Part shown: piece after piece, positions 26,466 through 34,914 of the stretch
Layout of the letters: every line of letters begins with the position of its first letter
How positions within the stretch are numbered: position 1 is the first letter of the stretch
Source of the DNA: Erythrobacter tepidarius
Lineage (GTDB): Bacteria > Pseudomonadota > Alphaproteobacteria > Sphingomonadales > Sphingomonadaceae
Direction of reading: 5' to 3'
Assembly (NCBI RefSeq): GCF_002155695.1
Contig: NZ_MUYJ01000001.1
Location: 1 to 64,000 of the forward strand
DNA length: 64,000 bases
Notes under the pieces: model-generated
Database searches by the model: none
Told to the model about the DNA's origin: nothing
What the model saw: only the letters and a program-made list of their open reading frames with translations
Made by a program: the position numbers and the translations under genes

Positions 26466-27667
26466 CAGCGGCGCTTGTTCCTGGCCGGGCCCTTCGTGGG
26501 CCTCTTGGACTTGGGCTTGGGCTTGGGCTGGGGCTGGGGCTTTGCTACGCCGCGCGCGCGGCGGGGGCTGCGGGTTTGCTTCCTTGCCTGCTTGAAATGG
26601 CGGCGGGCCGCCTGTTTCTTTTCCTGCGGGGTCTTTTCCGGCACCTCCTCGCGCAAGGGCGCGGCATCCGACAGCGCCGGATCGAAGCCGAGCACTTCCA
26701 TGCTCATCGCGAAATGCGGCGGCAGTTCGGCGGTGACATCGAGCTTGCCCCCGGTTCCTTCGCCCGCCTTCGGCTCGCTGATGATGAGCCGGCGGGCGTG
26801 GAGATGCATCTTGCGGCTGACTGCACCGGTGAGAAAGGCCTGCGGACCGCCATATTTGCCATCCCCCACGATCGGGTGGCCGATGGCTGCCATGTGCACG
26901 CGCAGCTGGTGGGTGCGACCGGTGAGCGGTTCAAGCTCGACCCACGCGGCGCGCTGTCCGGCGCGATCGACCACCCGGTAACGGGTCTTGGCCGGTGCGC
27001 CGTTTTCCTCGTCGATATGCATCTTCTCGCCGCCGGTGCCCGGCTGCTTGGCAAGCGGCGCATCGATCACCCCTTCGGCCAACTCCGGCACGCCCACCAC
27101 CAGCGCCCAGTACACCTTGCGCGCCGAGCGGCTGGCGAAGCGTTTGGAGAAGCTCGCCGCCGCGCCGGGGGTGCGGGCGACCAGCAGCACGCCCGAGGTG
27201 TCCTTGTCGAGCCGGTGGACCAGGCGCGGGCGGGGCGCATTGCCCTCGACGAAGGCGTCGAGCAGCCCGTCGACATGCCGGGAGGTCTTGCTCCCGCCCT
27301 GGGTGGCAAGGCCCGGCGGCTTGTTGAGCACGATCGCGCTCGCCGTCTCGCGGATCACCATGGCGCGCGCCTCGGCGATCTGTTCGGGGCTGAGCGGGCG
27401 GGCGCGCGGCCGCGCCGCTTCGCGCGCCGCTTCATCCCCGCCCGGCGGCACGCGCAAAACCTGCCCTGCGGCAAGCCGGTCTTCCGGCTTCACCCGCTTG
27501 CCATCCACCCGGATCTGCCCGGTTCGCGCCCAGCGCGAAACCGTGGCAAAGCCGATCTGCGGCAGATTGCGCTTGAACCAGCGGTCAAGCCGGATGCCCT
27601 CGTCATCCTCGGAGACGGTGAACTGGCGGACCTCGTCCCGGTCGCTCCGCGCAGGCTGAAGCGTCAT
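26465..27667 (-). CDS. rluC: RluC-like 23S rRNA pseudouridine synthase with basic tail
   Basis: A 400-aa RluA-family synthase with an N-terminal S4 domain (about 15-85) and the catalytic HRLDKDTSGVLLVARTP motif; the Asp is the nucleophile. RluC modifies uridines 955, 2504 and 2580 of 23S rRNA in E. coli. The last 80 residues are a basic, low-complexity extension of Lys/Pro/Gln repeats absent from E. coli RluC, probably extra RNA binding. ATG 27667 overlaps the crcB stop (ATGA). Confidence 0.87.
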   Translation of the reverse strand: MTLQPARSDRDEVRQFTVSEDDEGIRLDRWFKRNLPQIGFATVSRWARTGQIRVDGKRVKPEDRLAAGQVLRVPPGGDEAAREAARPRARPLSPEQIAEARAMVIRETASAIVLNKPPGLATQGGSKTSRHVDGLLDAFVEGNAPRPRLVHRLDKDTSGVLLVARTPGAAASFSKRFASRSARKVYWALVVGVPELAEGVIDAPLAKQPGTGGEKMHIDEENGAPAKTRYRVVDRAGQRAAWVELEPLTGRTHQLRVHMAAIGHPIVGDGKYGGPQAFLTGAVSRKMHLHARRLIISEPKAGEGTGGKLDVTAELPPHFAMSMEVLGFDPALSDAAPLREEVPEKTPQEKKQAARRHFKQARKQTRSPRRARGVAKPQPQPKPKPKSKRPTKGPARNKRR

Positions 27668-28074
27668 GCCGCGCCCCGCATCACCGCCAGCCCCAGCCAC
27701 AGCGCCGCCAGCCCGGCCACCACCGACAGCGCGGCATAGCCCGCTGCCAGTCCGGCATGGCCCCGCTCCACCAGCAGCATCATTTCGAGGCTGAAGGCAC
27801 TGAAGGTGGTAAATCCGCCAAGCACCCCGACCCCTAGCAGCAAGCGCAGATATTCATGGGCGCCGTGCCGTGCGAACCAGCCGACCAGCAGCCCCATCGC
27901 CAGCGATCCGGCAAGGTTGATCACCAGCGTCGGCCAAGGAAAGGCATCGACCACGCGCAGCGTCAGGGCGTGCGTCAGCACACGGCCGGCCTGATAGCGT
28001 GCCAGCGCGCCCAGCGCGCCGCCCCCAGCCACGAGGGCCGATGCGGCGATCGGAGAAAGAACGGGAGAGGTCAT
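27664..28074 (-). CDS. crcB: CrcB/Fluc fluoride channel
   Basis: A 136-aa four-helix fluoride exporter that works as an antiparallel dimer. It has the GGGALGALARY N-terminal motif, the polar INLAGSLAMG track Asn on helix 2 and the family GFTTFSAFSLE break on helix 3. It is the first gene of the six-gene operon ending in atp12. No fluoride riboswitch was recognised in the 227-base region shared with divergent rpsU. Confidence 0.93.
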   Translation of the reverse strand: MTSPVLSPIAASALVAGGGALGALARYQAGRVLTHALTLRVVDAFPWPTLVINLAGSLAMGLLVGWFARHGAHEYLRLLLGVGVLGGFTTFSAFSLEMMLLVERGHAGLAAGYAALSVVAGLAALWLGLAVMRGAA

Positions 28075-28301
28075 TGCCCGGGGTTCTTAGCGCGGCGGAT
28101 GCCATCTGCCTAGCAGGGCCGCAGATTGGCCGGATTGCGCTGACGACTTGCCTTTGCGGCGCTGTTGGACTATCGGAGCGCGGTTTGGAGGGCGGCTCCC
28201 CCGCGGGAATCGCCCCTCTTTCATTGGAACTTGACCGCGCATCCCCGTGCTGATTCGCAAGCGGGGCTCTGCGCGTTTTGGACATGAGGTAGTCGTCGTT
28301 T

Positions 28302-28508
28302 ATGCAAATCATCGTTCGCGATAACAATGTCGATCAGGCCCTGCGCGCGCTCAAGAAGAAGCTGCAGCGCGAAGGCGTTTATCGCGAGATGAAGCTGCGT
28401 CGCCACTACGAAAAGCCCTCGGAAAAGCGCGCCCGCGAAAAGGCCGCCGCCGTGCGCCGCGCCCGCAAGATGGAGCGCAAGCGGATGGAGCGCGACGGGA
28501 GCAAGTAA
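28302..28508 (+). CDS. rpsU: 30S ribosomal protein S21
   Basis: A 68-aa basic protein of the small ribosomal subunit platform, which assists initiation. Family blocks are [31 protein letters not shown] at the N-terminus followed by an Arg/Lys-rich helix. Length is normal for alphaproteobacteria. A possible -35 TTGACC occurs at 28231. A strong intrinsic terminator follows 64 bases after the stop, so the gene is monocistronic. Confidence 0.97.
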   Translation: MQIIVRDNNVDQALRALKKKLQREGVYREMKLRRHYEKPSEKRAREKAAAVRRARKMERKRMERDGSK

Positions 28509-28571
28509 TCCCCTCCCCAGGCGCGTTTCGGCTGCCGGAACCGCTTGAAACACCCTTTGTGATAGGCCATC

Positions 28572-28600
28572 AGGGCGCGGCTCATCCCCGCGCCCTTTTG
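28572..28600 (+). terminator. Intrinsic terminator of rpsU
   Basis: GGGCGCGG (28573-28580) pairs with CCGCGCCC (28588-28595) around a 7-base loop, followed by TTTTGCTGTCTTT. It is a classical rho-independent terminator 64 bases past the rpsU stop. Confidence 0.85.
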
Positions 28601-28643
28601 CTGTCTTTGGCGGCATCGAGGCCGCGTCAGTCAGGACAATCAC

Positions 28644-29240
28644 ATGACCGAGATTACCCGCGTTCCGATCCAGCCTGTTGCCAAGGGTTCGCTGACGAAG
28701 CTGTGGATCGGCATTATTCTTGCCATCGCCGTGGGCGCCGGCCTTGCCTGGGCGGCCGTGCCGCGCGGGATCGATCTCGACGTGCTGGTCGAAGGCACAG
28801 GTCCGCGGCCCAAGGAAGGCGAGGTCGTGTGGCTGAATTACAAGGGCAAGCTTGCTGACGGCACGGTGTTCGATGAATCCCGCCCGATTCCCTTGCCGAT
28901 CGAGGGCCTCTTCCCCAAGGGCACACCCTTCCCGATCGAGGAAGGCGCGGCGATCCCCGGCTTCTTCGAAGGCCTCAAGCAGATGCAGAAGGGCGGCAAG
29001 TACAATCTCTTCATCCCGGCCGACAAGGCCTATGGCGCCGAGCCGCCTCCGGGTGCGCCGATCCCGCCCAACGCCGATCTCGAGTTCGAGATCGAGGTGA
29101 TCGATATCATGAGCAAGGCGACCTTTGACCGCAACCTCAAGATCCTCCAGCAGACCATGCAGAGCCAGATGGACAACGGCGGAGCAGGTGATCCGGGCCG
29201 CGCCCCGCAGGGTGCGCCGGCTCCCGCTCCGGTGCAGTAG
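28644..29240 (+). CDS. Membrane-anchored FKBP-type peptidyl-prolyl isomerase
   Basis: A 198-aa FKBP. One membrane helix at about residues 20-42 anchors it in the inner membrane facing the periplasm. The FKBP domain (about 55-155) has [19 protein letters not shown], the active-site VIPGF-like [17 protein letters not shown], and [28 protein letters not shown] Gln/Pro-rich tail ends the protein. It catalyses proline isomerisation during folding of envelope proteins. It is 11 bases ahead of gatC and may share its transcript. Confidence 0.92.
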   Translation: MTEITRVPIQPVAKGSLTKLWIGIILAIAVGAGLAWAAVPRGIDLDVLVEGTGPRPKEGEVVWLNYKGKLADGTVFDESRPIPLPIEGLFPKGTPFPIEEGAAIPGFFEGLKQMQKGGKYNLFIPADKAYGAEPPPGAPIPPNADLEFEIEVIDIMSKATFDRNLKILQQTMQSQMDNGGAGDPGRAPQGAPAPAPVQ

Positions 29241-29251
29241 GGAGTTTCGCC

Positions 29252-29554
29252 ATGTCGGTTGACAAGGCCACGGTCGCCAAGATCGCCAGCCTCGCCCGCA
29301 TCCGCATGGATGACGCAGCGCTCGAACGCATGGTGCCGGAACTGAACGGCATCCTGCGCTGGGTCGAGCAACTCGGCGAGGTCGACGTTGCCGGGATCGC
29401 CCCGATGGCGGCGGTGATTCCGGGCACCTTGCGCCTGCGCGAGGATGTGGTCGATGCCGATCCGCTCACCGGAGGCGGCAAGCAGGCCGATGTGCTCGCC
29501 AATGCGCCCGCCGCCGAGCACGGCTTCTTCGGCGTGCCCAAGGTGATCGAGTGA
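29252..29554 (+). CDS. gatC: Glutamyl/aspartyl-tRNA amidotransferase subunit C
   Basis: The 100-aa subunit that wraps and stabilises GatA and GatB in the GatCAB complex, which amidates misacylated Glu-tRNA-Gln or Asp-tRNA-Asn. The N-terminus [19 protein letters not shown] and the central [16 protein letters not shown] are typical. It is followed by a 123-base gap and gatA. Confidence 0.95.
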   Translation: MSVDKATVAKIASLARIRMDDAALERMVPELNGILRWVEQLGEVDVAGIAPMAAVIPGTLRLREDVVDADPLTGGGKQADVLANAPAAEHGFFGVPKVIE

Positions 29555-29677
29555 ATGTGCCTTTGCCCGCCTGTCCCCCTCCCGCGCGCGAGGGGCTAAG
29601 GGTGGGCACGAACAGCAAGACCCCCGCGCGTGGACAGGCCTGCTCCGGCGCCTCACGCAGGCGGGAGGGGAGATGAA

Positions 29678-31171
29678 ATGACTGATCTGACCGCAGACCT
29701 GACGTCTTTGGGCGTAAAGGAGATCCGCGACGGCGTGGCGAGGGGCGACTTCACCGCGCGCGAAGTGGCCGAGGCCTTCAACGCCGCCGTGGCCGAAGCC
29801 GCCGCATTGAACGCCTTCATCGTCACCACCCCCGATCACGCGCTCGCCGCGGCCGACAAGGTCGATGCCGATCGCGCGGCGGGCAAGGAACTGGGCAGCA
29901 TGGCGGGTGTGCCGATCGGGATGAAAGATCTGTTCGCCACCTATGGCATCCAGACCACCGCCGCGAGCCACATCCTCGAAGGCTTCCTGCCGCGCTACGA
30001 AAGCACCGTCAGCAGCAAGCTGTGGGACGCGGGCGCGGGGATGCTGGGCAAGCTCAATCTCGATCAGTTCGCGATGGGATCGTCGAACGAGACATCCTAT
30101 TTCGGCAATGTCACCTCGCCGTGGCGGAAGGCGGGCAGCAATGCCGCCATGTCGCCCGGCGGTTCTTCGGGCGGCTCGTCGGCCGCGGTCGCCGCGCGCA
30201 TCGCTCCGGCCGCGACGGGCACCGACACCGGCGGCTCGATCCGCCAGCCTGCGGCCTTCACCGGCATCTGCGGGATCAAGCCGACCTATGGCCGCTGCTC
30301 CCGCTGGGGCATCGTCGCTTTTGCCTCGAGCCTCGACCAGGCCGGGCCGATGGCGCGCAGCGTGGAAGATTGCGCGATCATGCTCGGCGCGATGGCGGGG
30401 TTCGATCCCAAGGACGCGACCAGCCTCGACATGCCCGTGCCCGACTGGGAAGCCGCGCTGAACAGCGACCTGCGCGGCAAGAAGGTCGGCATCCCGCGCG
30501 AATACCGGATGGAGGGCACCGATCAGGCGATCCTCGATTCATGGGAGCAGGGCAAGGCGTGGCTCAAGGACGCGGGCGCCGAGATCGTCGACGTCTCGCT
30601 GCCGCACACCAAATATGCGCTGCCCGCCTATTACATCGTGGCGCCTGCCGAAGCCTCATCCAACCTCGCGCGCTATGACGGGGTGCGTTACGGGTTGCGT
30701 GAGCTGCCCGATGGCTCGGGCCTGCAGGACATGTATGCCGCCACCCGCGCCGCCGGCTTCGGGGACGAGGTCAAGCGCCGCATCCTGATCGGCACCTATG
30801 TGCTCTCGGCGGGCTTCTACGACGCCTATTACACCCAGGCGCAGAAGGTGCGCGCGCTGGTTGCCCGCGATTTCGAGCGCGCCTTCGCCGAGTGCGACGT
30901 GATCCTCGCGCCGACCACGCCGACCGCGAGCTTCCCCTTGGGCTCGATGACCGACGATCCGCTGACGATGTATCTCAACGATGTTTTTGCCGTGCCTGCC
31001 AGCCTCGCCGGCCTGCCTGCGATGAGCGTGCCCGCCACGCTCAACCCCGATGGCCTGCCGCTCGGCCTGCAAATCGTGGGCCGTCCCTTCGACGAGCAGG
31101 GCGTACTCAACGCAGGGCTGGCGATCGAGCAGCGCGCCGGCTTCACCGCCAGACCGGAGAAGTGGTGGTGA
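29678..31171 (+). CDS. gatA: Glutamyl/aspartyl-tRNA amidotransferase subunit A
   Basis: The 497-aa glutaminase/amidase subunit that frees ammonia from glutamine for GatB. The amidase-signature triad is visible: Lys83 in PIGMKDLF, the cis-Ser in [11 protein letters not shown] (about 163) and Ser187 in [15 protein letters not shown] 29678 is the family start; the frame extends upstream without homology-like sequence. The stop overlaps the GTG of the small membrane ORF (GTGA), which in turn overlaps gatB. Confidence 0.96.
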   Translation: MTDLTADLTSLGVKEIRDGVARGDFTAREVAEAFNAAVAEAAALNAFIVTTPDHALAAADKVDADRAAGKELGSMAGVPIGMKDLFATYGIQTTAASHILEGFLPRYESTVSSKLWDAGAGMLGKLNLDQFAMGSSNETSYFGNVTSPWRKAGSNAAMSPGGSSGGSSAAVAARIAPAATGTDTGGSIRQPAAFTGICGIKPTYGRCSRWGIVAFASSLDQAGPMARSVEDCAIMLGAMAGFDPKDATSLDMPVPDWEAALNSDLRGKKVGIPREYRMEGTDQAILDSWEQGKAWLKDAGAEIVDVSLPHTKYALPAYYIVAPAEASSNLARYDGVRYGLRELPDGSGLQDMYAATRAAGFGDEVKRRILIGTYVLSAGFYDAYYTQAQKVRALVARDFERAFAECDVILAPTTPTASFPLGSMTDDPLTMYLNDVFAVPASLAGLPAMSVPATLNPDGLPLGLQIVGRPFDEQGVLNAGLAIEQRAGFTARPEKWW

Positions 31172-31326
31172 CTGTCGACCTGCCGCTGACGATCGCCGGG
31201 ATCGGCATCATGCTGGCGGTGCCGGTGACCTTCATGGTGGCGAATTGGGTTCGCAAGAACGTCGATCACGGCGAGCTGCGCTTCGGGCCGGATGGCAAGG
31301 TGATCGAGGACGAGGAAAGCAAATGA
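31168..31326 (+). CDS. 52-aa single-pass membrane protein between gatA and gatB
   Basis: A GTG-started ORF of 52 codons exactly bridging gatA and gatB, with GTGA overlap at its start and ATGA overlap at its end. It has one hydrophobic helix ([22 protein letters not shown], split over residues about 7-27) and an acidic-basic cytosolic tail ending in EDEESK. The double overlap and high third-position GC show that it is translated. No family is recognised. It may be a coupling ORF maintaining ribosome flow, or a membrane tether for the amidotransferase. Confidence 0.75.
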   Translation: MTVDLPLTIAGIGIMLAVPVTFMVANWVRKNVDHGELRFGPDGKVIEDEESK

Positions 31327-32819
31327 GCAACTACCGCATCCAGGGCGCAACCGGCGAATGGGAGGTCGTGATCGGCCTTGAGGTCCATGCGCAGGTGACC
31401 TCGAACTCCAAGCTGTTCTCGGGCGCGGCGACCGCGTTCGGCGCGGAGCCGAACAGCCAAGTCTCCCTGATCGATGCCGCGATGCCGGGGATGCTGCCCG
31501 TGCCGAACCGCGAGTGCATTCGTCAGGCGGTGCGCACCGGCATGGCGATCGCGGCGCAGATCAATACCTGGTCGCGTTTTGATCGCAAGAACTACTTCTA
31601 CGCCGATTTGCCGCAGGGCTACCAGATCAGCCAGCTCTATCACCCGCTGGTGGGCGAAGGCAGCCTGCTGATCGAGGCGGACGAGAAGGCGGGGATTGCG
31701 GAAGACAAGATCATCGGCATCGAGCGCATTCACGTGGAACAGGACGCCGGCAAGCTGATGCACGATCAGCACCCGACCATGTCCTATGTCGATCTGAACC
31801 GCGCGGGCGTGGCGCTGATGGAGATCGTCTCCAAGCCCGACATGCGCTCGCCTGCCGAGGCCGGGGCCTATCTCAGGAAGCTCAGGGCGATCCTGCGCTA
31901 CGTCGGCTCGTGCGATGGCAACATGGAAGAAGGCTCGATGCGCGCCGACGTGAATGTCAGCGTGCGCCGTCCGGATGAGCCTTTCGGCACCCGCACCGAA
32001 ACCAAGAACGTCAATTCGGTGCGTTTCGTCATGCAGGCGATCGAGCACGAGGCGATGCGCCAGGTCGATGTGCTGGAAAGCGGCGGCACGGTGGAACAGG
32101 AGACGCGGTTGTTCGACCCGGGCACCGGCACCACGCGCACGATGCGTAGCAAGGAAGACGCGCATGATTATCGCTACTTCCCCGATCCCGATCTGCTGCC
32201 GCTGGTGCTGGACGAGGACTTCCTCGCCGAATGCCGTGCCTCGCTTCCCGAACTTCCGGACGCCAAGCGCAAGCGCTACATCGAGGTGCTGGGCCTTAGC
32301 CCCTACAACGCCCGCGAGCTGACCGCCGAGGTGGAGACCTTCGCCCGCTTCGAAACCCTACTGGCCGAAACCGCCAAGGCCATCGGCAAGGACGAACCCG
32401 CCGTCGCCACGCAGGTCGCCAACTGGTCGCTCTCGGTCGCGCCGGGGGTGATGAAGGCGCTGGGTGACGAAGGCGATCCGGCCAACGCCACCGCCGCCGC
32501 CCAGGCCGCGATCCTTGCCATGCAGGACAAGGGCGAGATCAGCGGCGGCCAGGCCAAGGAAATCTTCGAGATCGTGCTGAAGACTGGGCGTGATCCTGCG
32601 GAAATCGCCGAGACCGAGGGATTGAAGCAGGTCTCCGATACGGGCGCGATCGAAGCCGCGGTCGATTCGGTGATCGCCGCCAATGCCGACAAGGTCGAAC
32701 AATACCGCGCCGGCAAGGAAGCGCTGTTCGGCTTCTTCGTTGGCCAGGTGATGAAGGCGATGCAGGGCAAGGCCAACCCGCAGCTGGTGAACCAGCTCCT
32801 GAAGGGCAAGCTGGGCTGA
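31323..32819 (+). CDS. gatB: Aspartyl/glutamyl-tRNA amidotransferase subunit B
   Basis: The 498-aa subunit that phosphorylates and amidates Glu-tRNA-Gln/Asp-tRNA-Asn. The start region [22 protein letters not shown] is diagnostic; [19 protein letters not shown] and [17 protein letters not shown] blocks of the catalytic cradle follow. The YqeY-like tail domain (about 330-498) ends in [17 protein letters not shown] 31323 overlaps the small membrane ORF's stop. Presence of gatCAB implies that glnS and/or asnS are missing or that this bacterium uses the indirect route. Confidence 0.96.
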   Translation: MSNYRIQGATGEWEVVIGLEVHAQVTSNSKLFSGAATAFGAEPNSQVSLIDAAMPGMLPVPNRECIRQAVRTGMAIAAQINTWSRFDRKNYFYADLPQGYQISQLYHPLVGEGSLLIEADEKAGIAEDKIIGIERIHVEQDAGKLMHDQHPTMSYVDLNRAGVALMEIVSKPDMRSPAEAGAYLRKLRAILRYVGSCDGNMEEGSMRADVNVSVRRPDEPFGTRTETKNVNSVRFVMQAIEHEAMRQVDVLESGGTVEQETRLFDPGTGTTRTMRSKEDAHDYRYFPDPDLLPLVLDEDFLAECRASLPELPDAKRKRYIEVLGLSPYNARELTAEVETFARFETLLAETAKAIGKDEPAVATQVANWSLSVAPGVMKALGDEGDPANATAAAQAAILAMQDKGEISGGQAKEIFEIVLKTGRDPAEIAETEGLKQVSDTGAIEAAVDSVIAANADKVEQYRAGKEALFGFFVGQVMKAMQGKANPQLVNQLLKGKLG

Positions 32820-32846
32820 CCGGCACGGCCTGATGGGCCTTGTCCG

Positions 32847-33314
32847 ATGACCGCCCCCAACCTTGCCATCGTCCTCATCCAGCCCGAAATCCCCGGCAAC
32901 ACCGGGGCGGTGGGGCGCACCTGTGTGGCGCTCGACATGGAGCTGATCCTGATCCACCCGCTCGGCTTCGAGATCAGCGACAAGCGGGTGAAGCGCTCGG
33001 GCCTTGATTACTGGCCGCACGTGCGGCTCGCCGAATATGCGAGCTGGGACGCCTTTCTCGCGGCCCGCTCGCCCCGGCCCGAACAGCTGTTCCTGTTCGA
33101 GGAATTCGGCGCGAAGAGCTTTTACGAGCCGGACTATCCCGAGGACGCCTTCCTCGTCTTCGGGCAGGAGACGAAGGGCATCCCGCCTGCTATCATCGCG
33201 CGTCACGCTGACCGGCTGTTCAAGCTGCCGATGCGCTCGCAGGTGATCCGTTCGCTCAACCTTGCCAACACGGTGTCGGCGGCGGCCTATCAGGCGCTGC
33301 GCGGAAAAATCTGA
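32847..33314 (+). CDS. trmL: tRNA (cytidine(34)-2'-O)-methyltransferase TrmL
   Basis: A 155-aa SPOUT-fold enzyme that 2'-O-methylates the wobble base of tRNA-Leu. The N-terminus IVLIQPEIPGNTGAVGRTC and the C-terminal trefoil-knot blocks LVFGQETKGIPPAII and MRSQVIRSLNLANTVS bind SAM. It is short because it lacks the N-terminal extension of SpoU/TrmH. The gene follows gatB by 27 bases. Confidence 0.93.
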   Translation: MTAPNLAIVLIQPEIPGNTGAVGRTCVALDMELILIHPLGFEISDKRVKRSGLDYWPHVRLAEYASWDAFLAARSPRPEQLFLFEEFGAKSFYEPDYPEDAFLVFGQETKGIPPAIIARHADRLFKLPMRSQVIRSLNLANTVSAAAYQALRGKI

Positions 33315-33388
33315 GGCGCTGCACAATCCGGCTTGCGGGCGGCGAGGCCTTCTGCCACTCCCCAGGCTGGGAGAAAGGGGCGCATTCC

Positions 33389-33985
33389 ATGAAATTGCTG
33401 CACACTGCCGCGCTCGCCATGCTGGCAAGCCTGCCTGCCGCCGTGCAGGCGCAGGCGATCAAGACCGAACCACCGATGAAAACCTTCACCGCCGCCGAGA
33501 TAGAGGCGGTGGCCATGCCCGATCTCGCCTATACCCCCGATCCGGCGGTCGCGGCGGATTTCGACAAGTATTTCTTCTTCCACCGCCCCGAAACCGGCTT
33601 CGATCAGGCCTATGCCGACATCACCGAATGCGATTCGCTTGCGAGCGGGATCAATTTCTACATGGGCGCCGATGGCGGGGCGATGGCCGGGGCGATGGCC
33701 AATTACGGCGTGCTTGCCGGAGGGATCGGCGGCGCGCTCGGCGGGCTGATGGCCGATGCCATCTTCGGCAGCGCTGAACGCCGCCGGATCAAGCGCATCA
33801 ACCTGCGCAACTGCATGTTCTACAAGGGCTATGATCGCTACGGGCTGGAAAAGGGCCTGTGGCAGGCGTTCCATTTCGAGGAAGGCCTGAGTCGCGAAAA
33901 TGCCCGGGACCGCGAGGCCGCGCTGATGCAGCAGGCGCGCGTCGCCTCCGGCCCGAAACCGCAATACGAGGTGCTCGAACCATGA
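33389..33985 (+). CDS. Secreted protein of unknown function, glycine-rich core
   Basis: A 198-aa protein with a signal peptide (MKLLHTAALAMLASLPAAVQAQA). The mature part has two cysteines, near residues 81 and 137, that could pair. A Gly/Ala/Met-rich hydrophobic stretch (about 92-122, GADGGAMAGAMANYGVLAGGIGGALGGLM) resembles glycine-zipper segments. The family is not recognised. It overlaps the next gene by ATGA, so the two are translated together. The pair converges on the TolC-HlyD-ABC operon, but a functional tie is unproven. Confidence 0.7.
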   Translation: MKLLHTAALAMLASLPAAVQAQAIKTEPPMKTFTAAEIEAVAMPDLAYTPDPAVAADFDKYFFFHRPETGFDQAYADITECDSLASGINFYMGADGGAMAGAMANYGVLAGGIGGALGGLMADAIFGSAERRRIKRINLRNCMFYKGYDRYGLEKGLWQAFHFEEGLSRENARDREAALMQQARVASGPKPQYEVLEP

Positions 33986-34914
33986 AGCCCATCCTGACCC
34001 TTGCCGCGCTCGTGCTTGCGTTGTTTGCCGCGCCGGCTGCGGCCGGGAAGATCAAGCCTGATACCGCCGAATATCGCGCGATCGAGCTCAAGAACCTCGT
34101 ATCGGGCAAGGCCCGGATCGATCCGGCCAAGGCCTATATCTTCCTGCGCAGCCCGCAGAACCGCACCAACGGCGTGTTCCTCAAGACCCCGAGCGCAGAG
34201 GAAATCGCCAATTACGAGGCCGAGTGGCGCGAGGAATTCGCGGAAGAGGTCCGCAAATATCCCGGCCGTCTCAAGAACTGGGAAGTCGCCCGGCAGGCCG
34301 GGCGCGCGCGCGGCGAGAAGCCGGTCGAACCGACCGAGGCGACCTTCGCGATTGCGCCGATTGACCTGCGCATGATCGTTCCCTTCGGCCCGCAATTCGT
34401 GTTCGACAAGATCGAGGGGCCGGACAAGAGCTTCAGCTATCTGATCGAGGTGGAGCCGGGCGAATATACCTGGTTCGGCCCGATCCTCTATCTGCCCGGC
34501 ACCCAGACCTTCGGGCAGTGCTATTGCATGGGCTCGGTGAGGTTCGAGGCCAAGGCGGGGCAGATCACCTCGCTCGGCGATTTCCTCAGCCTGGGCTGGG
34601 CCGACCGCGCGGCGCTGGAGCAATCGACCATCGAGCGCATGCTGCTGCCCGACCGTCCGGCCAAGCCGACCGACTGGAGCGTGCCGGAAAGCCTCGCGAA
34701 CTATCCGCATGCTCAGGCCGAGCTGCGTGCGGCGGGCAAGCGCAACAATGTCCTCTCCGCGCTGGTCGGGCGGATGCCGCCGGTGCCGGGGGTGCTGGCC
34801 TATGACCGCGATGTGCCGATCGATCTGATCGGTCTGGCCGAGGCGAAAGCCAGGGCGCAAGCCGATGCGGCGGAACAGGCTGAGCCCGCGCCTATTCCAG
34901 CCCCAGCGCAGTAA
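33982..34914 (+). CDS. Secreted protein of unknown function
   Basis: A 310-aa protein with signal peptide (MKPILTLAALVLALFAAPAAAG). The mature region starts with an acidic/basic helical part (about 65-115, rich in Glu/Arg) and a beta-rich part (YLIEVEPGEYTWFGPILYLPG) with two adjacent Cys in QCYCMGS. It ends in an Ala/Pro/Gln tail. No family is recognised. It is coupled to the preceding gene and its last 23 bases overlap the end of the convergent tolC-like gene. Confidence 0.7.
   Translation: MKPILTLAALVLALFAAPAAAGKIKPDTAEYRAIELKNLVSGKARIDPAKAYIFLRSPQNRTNGVFLKTPSAEEIANYEAEWREEFAEEVRKYPGRLKNWEVARQAGRARGEKPVEPTEATFAIAPIDLRMIVPFGPQFVFDKIEGPDKSFSYLIEVEPGEYTWFGPILYLPGTQTFGQCYCMGSVRFEAKAGQITSLGDFLSLGWADRAALEQSTIERMLLPDRPAKPTDWSVPESLANYPHAQAELRAAGKRNNVLSALVGRMPPVPGVLAYDRDVPIDLIGLAEAKARAQADAAEQAEPAPIPAPAQ

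Noticed and set aside
26465..26600. Lys/Pro/Gln tandem repeats as a DNA repeat element
   Set aside because: They encode the in-frame basic tail of the RluC-like protein and are ordinary low-complexity coding sequence.
28075..28301. Fluoride riboswitch upstream of crcB
   Set aside because: The conserved pseudoknot sequences were not recognisable in the minus-strand leader.
31726..31741. Second parS-like sequence containing TTCACGTGGAACA
   Set aside because: Four mismatches to the 16-bp consensus and it lies inside conserved gatB coding sequence; a chance partial match.
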